NCBI GenBank assembly: GCA_016287675.1
Contig: JAEFAR010000017.1
Span: 1 to 47,474 of the forward strand
DNA length: 47,474 nt
From: Lachnospiraceae bacterium
GTDB taxonomy: Bacteria; Bacillota; Clostridia; Lachnospirales; Lachnospiraceae
Reading direction: 5' to 3'
Part shown: positions 33,058 through 41,564 of the stretch, in pieces
Layout: each line of letters opens with the position of its first letter
Position numbering within the stretch: the stretch's first letter is position 1
Translations under genes and position numbers: made by a program
Notes under the pieces: model-generated
Database searches by the model: none
Told to the model about the DNA's origin: nothing
What the model saw: the letters and a program-made list of their open reading frames with translations, nothing else

Positions 33058-34119
33058 TCAGACTTCGAGTTTTTGATCACCGAACTTAATGATCTCCTTT
33101 TTGCGAAGTATCTCAGAGATCACAAAGGAGATCACTCCGGGAAGAAGGAAATGGAAAACAAGTATCTTGATCAGAACGATCCATGGGCTTTCGGTCTCTG
33201 TCATCACCTGCCAGGTCATGAGCTGTCCCACAAGTCCGCTGGTTCCCATTCCGGATCCCGTCGCATTGTTGGTCATACCGAAAAGAGTGATACCAATGGG
33301 TCCCAGGATCGCGGACGAAATAATGGCAGGAAGCCAGATCACCGGCTTCTTCATGATGTTTGGAACCTGAAGCATGCTGGTACCCAGTCCCTGTGCAAAG
33401 AAGCCTCCGATACCGTTCTCTCTGTAGCTTGAAACGGCAAATCCGATCATATTACAGCAGCAACCGATGGTGGCAGCGCCCGCAGCAGGACCCGAAAGTC
33501 CGAGAATGAGACCGAGAGCAGCGGATGAAATGGGAAGAGTGAGAACCATACCCATGATAACGGAAACAAGTATGCCCATAAGGATAGGCTGCTGCTCCGT
33601 GGACCAGTTAACAATGTTCCCCAGCCAGGTCATGAATGCAGAGATGGGAGGACCGAAGACCAACCCCGCTACCGCACCTGAAAGTATGGTGACCGAAGGT
33701 GTCACAAGGATATCCAGCTTTGTTTTTCCCGCAACGAGACGTCCGAGGGTGATACCTGTGAGTGCTGCAATGTAAGCTCCCAGCGGTTCTCCGGGGCCCG
33801 CAAGAGTGGTCACTGTGGTGAAAACAGTTCCTGCGATGATCTTTGAAGCATAGGCTCCGATCATACCGCAGCTGGCGGCTGAAAAGATCACGAGGGGCTT
33901 TTCCTTAAATTTGACCGCAACACCGCAGCCTATGCCCGCACCTGTGAGGGAACAGGCCATGGATCCGATGTAGACGATGTAGGTCCCGATCATACCGGGG
34001 ATGTAGGATCCCACCTGCTTGATGATGGTACCGATGATCAGAGTGGCAAAGAGGCCCAGCGCCATTCCGCCAAGGCCGTCTATAAAGATGTAATTAAGTA
34101 CTTTTTTAAATGTCTTCAT
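33058..34119 (-). CDS. PTS EIIC-type permease (EIIC_2 family), orphan
   Basis: A 353-residue membrane protein with many Gly-rich hydrophobic segments (GLFATLIIGTIIKQVG, GMVLTLPISSAALGLILGLSG, GCCCNMIGFAVSSYRENGIGG, MTNNATGSGMGTSGLVGQL). The pattern is that of PTS_EIIC_2. No EIIA or EIIB gene is near, so it either relies on another PTS or transports without phosphorylation. It lies 13 bases after mtnN, at the end of the SAH recycling genes, so the substrate could be a product of that pathway; this is speculation. Its RBS is weak. Confidence 0.8.
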   Translation of the reverse strand: MKTFKKVLNYIFIDGLGGMALGLFATLIIGTIIKQVGSYIPGMIGTYIVYIGSMACSLTGAGIGCGVAVKFKEKPLVIFSAASCGMIGAYASKIIAGTVFTTVTTLAGPGEPLGAYIAALTGITLGRLVAGKTKLDILVTPSVTILSGAVAGLVFGPPISAFMTWLGNIVNWSTEQQPILMGILVSVIMGMVLTLPISSAALGLILGLSGPAAGAATIGCCCNMIGFAVSSYRENGIGGFFAQGLGTSMLQVPNIMKKPVIWLPAIISSAILGPIGITLFGMTNNATGSGMGTSGLVGQLMTWQVMTETESPWIVLIKILVFHFLLPGVISFVISEILRKKEIIKFGDQKLEV

Positions 34120-34132
34120 ATTCTGTAGCTTT

Positions 34133-34834
34133 TTAAAGCATGCCCACCATTTCCGTTAATATTTTTATGGAATGCCAAGCCGCCATCCTCTCGAATGCGG
34201 GGTAATCCATTTCAGCCGAATCGTCGGCCTTGTCCGAGATGGCTCGGATGATGAGAAAAGGAACTTCGTTCAAAAATGCGGTCTGAGCGATGGCAGCTCC
34301 TTCCATTTCACAGCAGAGCGCTCCGAAATTCTCGGTAATGAACTTCTTTCTCTCTTTGTCGCAGATAAACTGATCTCCCGTTGCGATCTTCCCTTCAAAC
34401 ACGCTGATGTCGGTGCAGACCTTCTCGCAGACCGACTTTGCCAGAGAACGAAGCTTGTCGTCCGCATGAAATTCAGAAGTCTTCATGAAGGGTATCTTTC
34501 CGATGGGAGAACCGAAACCTCTGCAATCCATGTCATGCTGAACCGCTTCGGTGCAAAGCACCACGTCCCCGATGTCGATCTTTGGATTCAGGCTTCCTGC
34601 GGCTCCGGTGTTGATCAGACAATCAACCTTAAAGCATTCGCAAAGGATCTCGGCACATATGCCTGCATTGACTTTCCCCACACCGCATTTCACCACGATG
34701 ACTTCATTGCCGCAATCGGACATGATGCCCTGAAAGAACTCCATTCCGGCTTTCTTCACAACTTTGACGTTTACAAGAGCGTCCCGAAGTCCACCGATCT
34801 CAGATTCCATTGCTCCGATGATTCCAATTCTCAT
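34133..34834 (-). CDS. mtnN: 5'-methylthioadenosine/S-adenosylhomocysteine nucleosidase
   Basis: A 233-residue enzyme that cuts the adenine from methylthioadenosine and S-adenosylhomocysteine. Visible residues are the catalytic Glu in IGAMESEI, the purine-binding GVGKVNAGI, INTGAAGSL, DVVLCTEAVQHDMDCRGFG, and the EMEGAAIAQTAF and ISDKAD stretches that hold the ribose Glu and catalytic Asp. Length is normal. Start 34834 follows AAGGAG, 21 bases after ahcY. It is the third of three enzymes here that act on SAH. Confidence 0.96.
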   Translation of the reverse strand: MRIGIIGAMESEIGGLRDALVNVKVVKKAGMEFFQGIMSDCGNEVIVVKCGVGKVNAGICAEILCECFKVDCLINTGAAGSLNPKIDIGDVVLCTEAVQHDMDCRGFGSPIGKIPFMKTSEFHADDKLRSLAKSVCEKVCTDISVFEGKIATGDQFICDKERKKFITENFGALCCEMEGAAIAQTAFLNEVPFLIIRAISDKADDSAEMDYPAFERMAAWHSIKILTEMVGML

Positions 34835-34855
34835 TTGTGACTCCTTTTATATGCT

Positions 34856-36106
34856 TTACTCCACGTTGTAGCTGTGAAGGTACCTGTCCTGTTCGGGGGT
34901 GAGTACGTCGATCTCCTTCCCCAGGAATTTGAGCTTTCTTACGGCAACTGCCTCGTCAACCTCTCTGGGAACGTCAATGAGCTTCTCCTTGAGTTCTCTG
35001 CCGTGCTCTACCAGATACTTTGCGGAAAGTGCCTGGATGGCAAAGCTCATGTCCATGATCTCCGCAGGATGTCCGTCGCCTGCTGCAAGGTTCACAAGAC
35101 GTCCTTCTGCCAGAACGTAGATCCACTGACCTGTGGGAAGCTTGTAACCCATGATGTTCTTTCTCATCTCTTTCTTTTCGACAGCGATCTCACGAAGTCT
35201 CTTCATGTCGATCTCACAGTCGAAATGTCCTGCGTTGCAAAGGACAGCGCCGTCCTTGATCACAGCGAAATCCTCTTCGTCGATGACTTTTTCGCAGCCT
35301 GTTACGGTGATGAAGAAGTCTCCGATCTTTGCAGCCTCCTTCATGGGCATTACGTCAAAACCGTCCATTACTGCCTCGATGGCCTTTACGGGATCGATCT
35401 CGGTCACGATGACTCTTGCGCCGAGCCCCTTTGCTCTCATGGCAGTTCCCTTACCGCACCAGCCGTAACCCGCAACAACAACGTTCTTGCCCGCAACGAT
35501 CAGGTTCGTGGTTCTGTTGATACCGTCAAAAACCGACTGTCCCGTGCCGTATCTGTTATCGAAGAAATGCTTGCAGTCCGCATTGTTAACGCGGACCATG
35601 GGGAACTGCAGTTTTCCTGCCTTGTTCATTGCCTCCAGACGGATTATGCCTGTGGTGGTCTCTTCACAGCCGCCGATGATGTTGGGAATGAGCTCCGGCA
35701 TTTCGTTGTGCACCATGTTCACAAGATCTCCGCCGTCATCGATGATGATGTTGGGACCACATTCCAGTGCGTGGCGGATGTGAGCATTGTACTCCTCCGC
35801 TGTAGCTCCGTACCAGGCGTGAACCTCAAGGCCGTCTGCCACAAGAGCGGCTGCCACGTCGTCCTGGGTCGAAAGGGGATTGGATCCCGTAATGTGCATC
35901 TCTGCGCCACCCGCCGCCAGTACCTTGCAAAGGTAGGCTGTCTTCGCCTCAAGATGTACCGAAAGAGTGATCTTCTTTCCTTTAAACGGTTGCTCCTTTG
36001 TAAACTCGCCCTCAAGGGTTCTCAAAAGATCGCAATTCCTCTTAACCCACTCGATCTTCTGTCTTCCGGACTCTGCCAGATTGATGTCTCTGATTTCACT
36101 GCTCAT
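34856..36106 (-). CDS. ahcY: Adenosylhomocysteinase
   Basis: A 416-residue NAD-dependent enzyme that hydrolyses S-adenosylhomocysteine to adenosine and homocysteine. Visible motifs are SVHLEAKTAYLCKVLAAGGAE and the NAD site VVAGYGWCGKGTAMRAKGLGARVIVTEIDP (Rossmann loop GYGWCGKG), CNAGHFDCEID and the C-terminal PEQDRYLHSYNVE. The usual C-terminal Lys/Tyr seen in longer forms appears as HSYNVE. Start 36106 follows AAGGAG. It lies 16 bases after the amidohydrolase stop and 21 before mtnN, so all are one transcript. Having both hydrolase and nucleosidase gives two routes for SAH. Confidence 0.96.
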   Translation of the reverse strand: MSSEIRDINLAESGRQKIEWVKRNCDLLRTLEGEFTKEQPFKGKKITLSVHLEAKTAYLCKVLAAGGAEMHITGSNPLSTQDDVAAALVADGLEVHAWYGATAEEYNAHIRHALECGPNIIIDDGGDLVNMVHNEMPELIPNIIGGCEETTTGIIRLEAMNKAGKLQFPMVRVNNADCKHFFDNRYGTGQSVFDGINRTTNLIVAGKNVVVAGYGWCGKGTAMRAKGLGARVIVTEIDPVKAIEAVMDGFDVMPMKEAAKIGDFFITVTGCEKVIDEEDFAVIKDGAVLCNAGHFDCEIDMKRLREIAVEKKEMRKNIMGYKLPTGQWIYVLAEGRLVNLAAGDGHPAEIMDMSFAIQALSAKYLVEHGRELKEKLIDVPREVDEAVAVRKLKFLGKEIDVLTPEQDRYLHSYNVE

Positions 36107-36122
36107 TTTCTGCTCCTTTTTC

Positions 36123-37430
36123 TTACTCTGCGTTCATGCGCTCGATGATACCGTTCACCCGTGCATATATTTTCTGTTCATCCATCGTCAGAAGCTTTCT
36201 TCCTTCCATGGTCAATTTACCGTCAATGATCACCGTATCGACCTCCGAACCGTTTGCGGAATAGGAAAGTCCTGCTACAAGATTGTTCCGGGGCATAAGT
36301 GACGGATTGTTGAGATCAAGCAAAACGATATCCGCTTTTTTGCCCACCTCCAAAGAGCCGATCTCTTTTTCGAGCCCGAGAGCCTTTGCCCCGTTGATGG
36401 TTGCGATCCTGAAGGTCTCCTGAGCGGAAATGCACTCGGGATTTCTGTAAACTCCCTTGTGGATCAGCGCCAGAAGGCTCATTTCATGAAACATGTTCAA
36501 TGAATTGTTGCTGGCGGCTCCGTCTGTTCCGAGACAAACATTGACACCCGCATCAATGAGTTTTTTTACCGGTGCAAACCCGTTGCCCAGCTTCATGTTG
36601 CTGGCAGGGTTCGTAACCACGTTTACATTATGTTTTTTAAGGATCTCTATGTCGCTGTCCGTGATCTGAACGCAATGTGCAGCGATACAGTTTACATCGA
36701 ACAGCCCGTTCTTTTCAGCCATTTCAATTGGAGAACAGCCGTACTTTTCTTTGATCTGCGCTATCTCGCTCTCGCTTTCGGAGAGATGAACGTGGATCCC
36801 CATGTGTTCCTTTTTCGCTCTTTCCGAAACGATCCTCATGTAGGCATCGTCACAGGTGTATGGAGCGTGAGGTCCCAGCATGAACGTGAGTCTGTCGCAA
36901 TCTGCCGCAGCCTCCTTTTCTTCGAAAGCTTCCTTCAGTCTTCTCTGTCCGCCTTCATCATTTCCGGAGCCCACAAGTCCTCTGCAGATCGATGCTCTCA
37001 TGCCCGATTCTCTTACGGCTCTTGTGGTCTGATGTATGTTCATCTGCATATCATTAAAGCAGGTGGTACCACTCTTCATCATTTCCGTAATGGCAAGACA
37101 AGCGCCCCAGTAGGCATCCTCATCCGTCATTTTCTGCTCCAGCGGATCGATCTTCCCGAAAAGCCAGTCCATAAAGGAAAGATCGTCAGCCACATTCCTC
37201 ATGAACGCCATGTAGGAATGGGTGTGGCAGTTGATGAGCCCGGGGATCGCCAGCTTTCCGGCTCCGTCGATCACCTTGTCAGCTTTAAAATCCGCAGGAA
37301 CGTCGCCAACTGCAATGATCCTTTGGTCATGTATGCATAGGTTTACCTGTTTTACAATATCCTTTTCACTTTCCGCAACCTTGCCGTTCTCAGGCAGAAC
37401 TGCAAGAACGTTTTTTATCAGAATGTTCAT
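36123..37430 (-). CDS. mtaD: 5-methylthioadenosine/S-adenosylhomocysteine deaminase (amidohydrolase)
   Basis: A 435-residue zinc amidohydrolase. The metal residues are visible: NCHTHSYMAF near residue 68 (HTH), the middle HVHLSES, HCVQITDSD and LGTDGAASNNSLNMF near residue 305 with its Asp. The family deaminates SAH, methylthioadenosine or related adenosine compounds to inosyl forms. The neighbours ahcY and mtnN support that substrate class. It lies 16 bases after the M3 peptidase gene stop and AAGGA precedes its ATG. Guanine-type deaminases share the fold, but the context argues for SAH/MTA. Confidence 0.88.
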   Translation of the reverse strand: MNILIKNVLAVLPENGKVAESEKDIVKQVNLCIHDQRIIAVGDVPADFKADKVIDGAGKLAIPGLINCHTHSYMAFMRNVADDLSFMDWLFGKIDPLEQKMTDEDAYWGACLAITEMMKSGTTCFNDMQMNIHQTTRAVRESGMRASICRGLVGSGNDEGGQRRLKEAFEEKEAAADCDRLTFMLGPHAPYTCDDAYMRIVSERAKKEHMGIHVHLSESESEIAQIKEKYGCSPIEMAEKNGLFDVNCIAAHCVQITDSDIEILKKHNVNVVTNPASNMKLGNGFAPVKKLIDAGVNVCLGTDGAASNNSLNMFHEMSLLALIHKGVYRNPECISAQETFRIATINGAKALGLEKEIGSLEVGKKADIVLLDLNNPSLMPRNNLVAGLSYSANGSEVDTVIIDGKLTMEGRKLLTMDEQKIYARVNGIIERMNAE

Positions 37431-37446
37431 TCCTTCATCCTTTTGA

Positions 37447-39486
37447 TCATACTTCTTTATCTTCGTTTACGGGATCCTGTGCTTCAGCTTCCGCTTCTGT
37501 TTCGGCTTCCGCAGTAACTTCAGTTTCCGCTTCTGCTTCAATTGCCGTCGCTGCCGCTACTGTTTCTCCTTCGACTGCTGCCGTCGCTGCAGCTTCTGCC
37601 GCAAGTCTCTTTTTCTTTCTCTTCTTTACGATCAATACGATCACAACAACAATGACCGCGATCAGCACAAGAATGACAGCCAGCGCTATTACAAGCACCT
37701 TAATGCCAAGCTTCATTACCGCACCGTTTGCGTAAAGGTCCGTTGTATAGGAATCCAGTTCACTTGCGATGGTGCTTATGGTCTTTTCTTCAAAAATGTC
37801 GGGAAGTCCCACAGTTTCAAGAAGCTCGCAGAAAGGAGTGTCGAGACCGTAGGTGGTGAGTGTCATGTACAGGTCAACCGCCTCTTTTCTGTCTTCCCTG
37901 GCAAGGGCAAAAATGTCAAGAGCCGCAAGAGCGGAGGTTGCGTAGCTGATGTAGTACATGGGGCTCTGGAAGGTGTGGGAAACGTTTACCCAGTCATATG
38001 CCTCGTCCAGGTTGTTCCCGTAATTGTAGCCGTACTCCGTGGAGAGTCTTCTGAAGATCCTGTTGCATTCTTCGGCAGTGATCTCTCCGGGATAGCTGTA
38101 TACTTCGTTCTGAAACTCGTCGTAGAGACAGCCCTCGATGACAGAGTTCAGCATGTTGTAAAGTGTTGCGAAACGTACCGCATTTGCCGTCTCATCTCCG
38201 TAGATCTCGTTGAAATACTCGAACATCAGCATTTCAAGGCCCTGGGAGTGGATCTCCGCAACATCCATGTTTGTGGGATCCAGCAGACAGTTCACGTCAT
38301 TATGATAAGCATTGTTGTAATGACCGAATTCATGGATCAGCGTCTCCACATCGTAGTAGCTGCCGGAAGGGCAGTTAAAGATAAAAGGACAGCCGTATTG
38401 ATAAAGGCTTGTTGTGTATCCCAAGCTCATCTTGGTTTCAAGATAGTCCATATCGTAGGTGTGATTGTCTTTAAGATAGTCGTAGGCTTCCGTCAGTCCC
38501 TTGTGGACCTTTCCGATGTACGGCTCCACCAGCTCCACCAGCTTCTCATCTTCCATGAGATAGCCGCCGAACATCTTGTCCACGACAAGGATAGCCTCGC
38601 TGTAAAAACAGGAGTAAAGCTTCTCCGACACGGGAACAAGATATTTTTTCGTTAAAGCATATAATTCCTTGGCGTCATCCGTTGTGTAATCTCTGTGATA
38701 CACATCCTTGTACGCCATCTCTGCATAGTTATCATAACCCTCGATCCGGGCCTGCTCGTTCTTTGCACTGACAAGGCGGGCGTATATGCCTGCTTCCTCC
38801 CTGTTGCGTGCCTGAGAGATCATGAGGTTGATCTGAGCGTAATCTGCATCATCGATGTCGCCTGCGGCATAGGCTGCTTCCACATCTGCCTTTGTCCAGG
38901 GCCTTCCCTTGTAGCTGACAGCGTACTCGGTTGCCTGAGATGAGTTGTATTCCTGAACCAGCTCGTTACTCACAGCGACCAGCTCGTGCTGACGCTCGGT
39001 CATATCCTCGTAATCAAGGTAATCCTCCACAAGCTCCTCATCGTTGATGTGCTTTTTCAGCGCATCGCCGCAGGGGGACTTGAGTGCCTCACGAATGGCA
39101 ATGAGTGTTGCATCCGCCAGTTCTGTCCAGAGTGAGGACATCTCCAGTTCAAGATCGGCGTACTCTTCCGTCAGAGGATTGCTGTAGTAGCGCACATTGT
39201 TCAATGCATATTGTGTAGCGAAAATGTCGAATTCAACGATGATCTTTTCGTAGTCGGAAACTATGGCGTCACCGTTCTTCGCATCCTTCATTTTCGTATT
39301 CATGTCGTTAATGATCTTTCTGAGTTCCTTACCGTCGTATCCGGCAAAGACCATGTCAGAGTAATTGATCCCCGAATGGACCTGTCCGTCCTCTCCGTAA
39401 CCCTTGAACTTCGCAAAAGCCACTGAAGGCGCAATTGTTGCCACAAATAAGACAATGGCTAAAAATCCGGCTAAAAATCTTCTCAT
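37447..39486 (-). CDS. Membrane-anchored M3 family metallopeptidase (oligoendopeptidase F-like)
   Basis: A 679-residue secreted peptidase. A signal peptide (MRRFLAGFLAIVLFVATIAP) starts it. The zinc motif HEFGH (residues 385-389 in TLIHEFGHYNNAYHN) is followed by the third ligand Glu near residue 411 (DVAEIHSQGLEML). The helical M3 fold fills the middle. A transmembrane helix (about residues 595-620) anchors it and a positively charged stop-transfer (KKRKKKR) precedes a Glu/Ala-rich tail of about 50 residues that must lie in the cytoplasm. M3 peptidases are usually soluble and cytoplasmic, so the outside location is unusual. It is upstream of the SAH genes with 16-base spacing, but no functional link is clear. 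Confidence 0.88.
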   Translation of the reverse strand: MRRFLAGFLAIVLFVATIAPSVAFAKFKGYGEDGQVHSGINYSDMVFAGYDGKELRKIINDMNTKMKDAKNGDAIVSDYEKIIVEFDIFATQYALNNVRYYSNPLTEEYADLELEMSSLWTELADATLIAIREALKSPCGDALKKHINDEELVEDYLDYEDMTERQHELVAVSNELVQEYNSSQATEYAVSYKGRPWTKADVEAAYAAGDIDDADYAQINLMISQARNREEAGIYARLVSAKNEQARIEGYDNYAEMAYKDVYHRDYTTDDAKELYALTKKYLVPVSEKLYSCFYSEAILVVDKMFGGYLMEDEKLVELVEPYIGKVHKGLTEAYDYLKDNHTYDMDYLETKMSLGYTTSLYQYGCPFIFNCPSGSYYDVETLIHEFGHYNNAYHNDVNCLLDPTNMDVAEIHSQGLEMLMFEYFNEIYGDETANAVRFATLYNMLNSVIEGCLYDEFQNEVYSYPGEITAEECNRIFRRLSTEYGYNYGNNLDEAYDWVNVSHTFQSPMYYISYATSALAALDIFALAREDRKEAVDLYMTLTTYGLDTPFCELLETVGLPDIFEEKTISTIASELDSYTTDLYANGAVMKLGIKVLVIALAVILVLIAVIVVVIVLIVKKRKKKRLAAEAAATAAVEGETVAAATAIEAEAETEVTAEAETEAEAEAQDPVNEDKEV

Positions 39487-39525
39487 CTCTTTATCTACCT
39501 CTTGGATTTATTGTAAGTCTGTTCT

Positions 39526-40521
39526 TTACAGTCTTTGGAATCTGAAGTAATTGTCAAATGTCCTGACTACCTTAAAGTCACCCTTTGCGGAAAGCCCTCC
39601 GGTCATGAATGCCCCCTGGAATGTCTGACGTCCGTTCACTATACGGTTGATGGTCTCATGGGTGGTCGTTGCCACGACATCAGGCTTTTCGCACTCACCA
39701 TAGTAGATCCGGAGCCTTTCCTTACTGATGTCGATCACAAGGGTTTTGCCCGTGTCTGTCATCTTCAGTTCAAAGATGACCTTTGTGTCATCCTTGGGGG
39801 GAATGTAATTTTCCTTAAAGTTTTTGATGAACTCCTGACCACTCTCGCCCTGACCCATGAGGGAAGAGAACATTTCAGAAAGTTCTTCTATGTCTTCCTT
39901 CTGTTTCTTAACATACTTGTCATCCGAAACGTACTTGGACAGCTGCTCACTCTCTTCAGGTGTCAGCGGCAGAGCCGCATGCTCAAACTTTTCCAGCATC
40001 AGCATGGATGTTGAACTGGGCAGAGTCTTCGGGTTCTGATTTATGGTACGATACAGATCTTCTGCACGCTTTTCGATGATGTTTGCGTAATCCGGATCCG
40101 TCTCAAATTCCGACTGTGACTTAACGTAGGCTGTGATCCCGGACGCCAGACGGCCCCCCAGAAGTTCCCAGCACTTGTTCAAGGTGTGCTCCGCTTCCCT
40201 TTCACCAAAGGAATTGGCCACAACTATGGGCATCATGTAGATCTTCCTGATCCTCTCCTTGTCCGCATACAGCCAGCAGGCATCCAGAAACTCATGAAGA
40301 AGTCCGCCGATACCGTACCATTCAAGATTTGCGGCCAGAATGATCCCGTCAACGTTTTTAATGCTGGAGGAAAGAGCAGCAATCTCGTTTTTACATTCAT
40401 AGAGGTTGTATCTCTTCACTTCCACACGAAGCTCTTCCAAAACTTCCGTAACCTTCTGGAGCACATACAGAGTCGAATCTTCAATTAAACCACGTCCGCC
40501 GTAATAAATATTGATCTTCAT
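39526..40521 (-). CDS. Flavodoxin/NADPH-FMN reductase-like protein fused to an SCP2 domain
   Basis: A 331-residue cytoplasmic fusion. Residues 1-165 have the flavodoxin-like order MKINIYYGGRGLIEDSTLYVLQ, VDGIILAANLEWYGIGGLLHEFLDAC and MMPIVVANSFGEREAEHTL, as in NAD(P)H-dependent FMN reductases. A charged linker follows (about 180-235), then residues about 240-331 match SCP2 sterol-carrier domains (FELKMTDTGKTLVIDISKERLRIYYGECEKPDVVATTTHETINRIVNGRQTFQGAFMTGGLSAKGDFKVV). The SCP2 part may bind a lipid or hydrophobic electron carrier. AAGGG lies before the ATG. It heads a run of closely spaced genes to 33058. Confidence 0.75.
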   Translation of the reverse strand: MKINIYYGGRGLIEDSTLYVLQKVTEVLEELRVEVKRYNLYECKNEIAALSSSIKNVDGIILAANLEWYGIGGLLHEFLDACWLYADKERIRKIYMMPIVVANSFGEREAEHTLNKCWELLGGRLASGITAYVKSQSEFETDPDYANIIEKRAEDLYRTINQNPKTLPSSTSMLMLEKFEHAALPLTPEESEQLSKYVSDDKYVKKQKEDIEELSEMFSSLMGQGESGQEFIKNFKENYIPPKDDTKVIFELKMTDTGKTLVIDISKERLRIYYGECEKPDVVATTTHETINRIVNGRQTFQGAFMTGGLSAKGDFKVVRTFDNYFRFQRL

Positions 40522-40563
40522 ATCTACCCTTCCCTTTGGTTTCGTTAAAGCATACTTTGAAAA

Positions 40564-40569
40564 ATTATA
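40564..40569 (-). promoter_or_regulatory. -10 box upstream of the flavodoxin-SCP2 gene
   Basis: TATAAT is present on the minus strand, with TG two bases further upstream (TGTGATATAAT), about 45 bases before the start. No good -35 box is seen at 17 bases. Confidence 0.4.
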
Positions 40570-40618
40570 TCACAGATACCTGAAATATGGAAGAAATCTT
40601 TGAGCCCTCCGGAAACAC

Positions 40619-40653
40619 AAAAAGAGCCCGGATGAAAGTACCCTTTGGCTCTT
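40619..40653 (-). terminator. Terminator of the response regulator gene
   Basis: On the minus strand AAGAGCC (40647-40653) pairs with GGCTCTT (40622-40628) around 18 bases, followed by a run of five T. It begins eight bases after the regulator stop codon. Confidence 0.75.
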
Positions 40654-40660
40654 CTTTGTT

Positions 40661-41431
40661 TCACCCAAGCCCTTTAAGCTGATAATCCGAGGGAGTCCTT
40701 CCCGTCAGTTTCTTAAAGGTGTTGGAGAAATACGCTATGTCCTGATAACCCACTTTTTCCGCTACCTCGTAGACTTTGACCTGCACATCCTTTAAATGAT
40801 CCATTGCCTTACGGATCCTGTACCGGGTGAGGTAGTTGTTGATCCCCATATCGGTTTCCGACTTAAAGAGACGGCTCAGATGACCGTCGCTGACTCCGAG
40901 GGCTTCTGCCATTTTTCCTACCGAAAAGTCCTCTTCGGGATAATGCTTTTCGATGTAATCAATGGCTTCGATTATGTATCGATTGGAGATCTCATTCTTG
41001 TTTATCAGAGGGATCATCTCTTCTTCCGCATCTTTCAGCGACGCAGGCGCATTTGGATGAAGATGAAGAAGTCTCTGTATCGAGGCCTCCAGCTCTCCAT
41101 CTTTAAAGGGCTTCAGAAGATAATCCGAGACTCCCAGTCTCACTGCCTGCCGTGCATATTCAAAGTCTGAAAAAGCCGTCAGGAAGATCACCTTGGTGGC
41201 GGGTCGTTTTTCCAGCAGCTTTCCCGTAAAGGCGATACCGTCCATTACAGGCATTTTAATGTCTGAGATAACAAGGTCCGGCTTTAATTCCATGGCCAAC
41301 TCCAGCGCGGCACTGCCGTCCGCCGCCTCTCCCACGACCTCGCAGCCGATGAGACCCCAGTCAGTCTCATTCTTAATGCCGCTTCTGACATATTTTTCAT
41401 CATCAACGATCAAAACTTTCGTAGTTCCCAT
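40661..41431 (-). CDS. YesN/AraC-type response regulator
   Basis: A 256-residue two-component regulator. The receiver domain (residues 5-120) has VLIVDDEKYVRSG, the phosphate-accepting Asp in PDLVISDIKMPVMDG (near residue 55), FLTAFSDFEYA and the LKPFKDGEL Lys. The C-terminal AraC-type helix-turn-helix pair (about 155-250) reads AEALGVSDGHLSRLFKSETDMGINNYLTRYRIRKA and VAEKVGYQDIAYFSNTFKKLTGRTPSDYQ. In YesN systems a sensor kinase gene normally adjoins; here none does, so it is an orphan in this window. Start 41431 follows GGAGAAGG. nifJ ends 133 bases away on the left-to-right map, upstream of it on this strand. Confidence 0.92.
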   Translation of the reverse strand: MGTTKVLIVDDEKYVRSGIKNETDWGLIGCEVVGEAADGSAALELAMELKPDLVISDIKMPVMDGIAFTGKLLEKRPATKVIFLTAFSDFEYARQAVRLGVSDYLLKPFKDGELEASIQRLLHLHPNAPASLKDAEEEMIPLINKNEISNRYIIEAIDYIEKHYPEEDFSVGKMAEALGVSDGHLSRLFKSETDMGINNYLTRYRIRKAMDHLKDVQVKVYEVAEKVGYQDIAYFSNTFKKLTGRTPSDYQLKGLG

Positions 41432-41504
41432 AATCCTTCTCCGTAAAATCGTTTTACACTACTACTATAATCAAATCAGAAAAAATAGTAAAGAGGGAGT
41501 GCCT

Positions 41505-41540
41505 ACAAAAAACCCGGCAAGCAATCATATGCCTGCCGGG
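41505..41540 (-). terminator. Terminator of nifJ
   Basis: On the minus strand CCCGGCA (41534-41540) pairs with TGCCGGG (41513-41519), followed by TTTTTTG. It lies about 25 bases after the nifJ stop codon. Confidence 0.85.
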
Positions 41541-41564
41541 AAAAGATACAATGCGTATTTTTAA

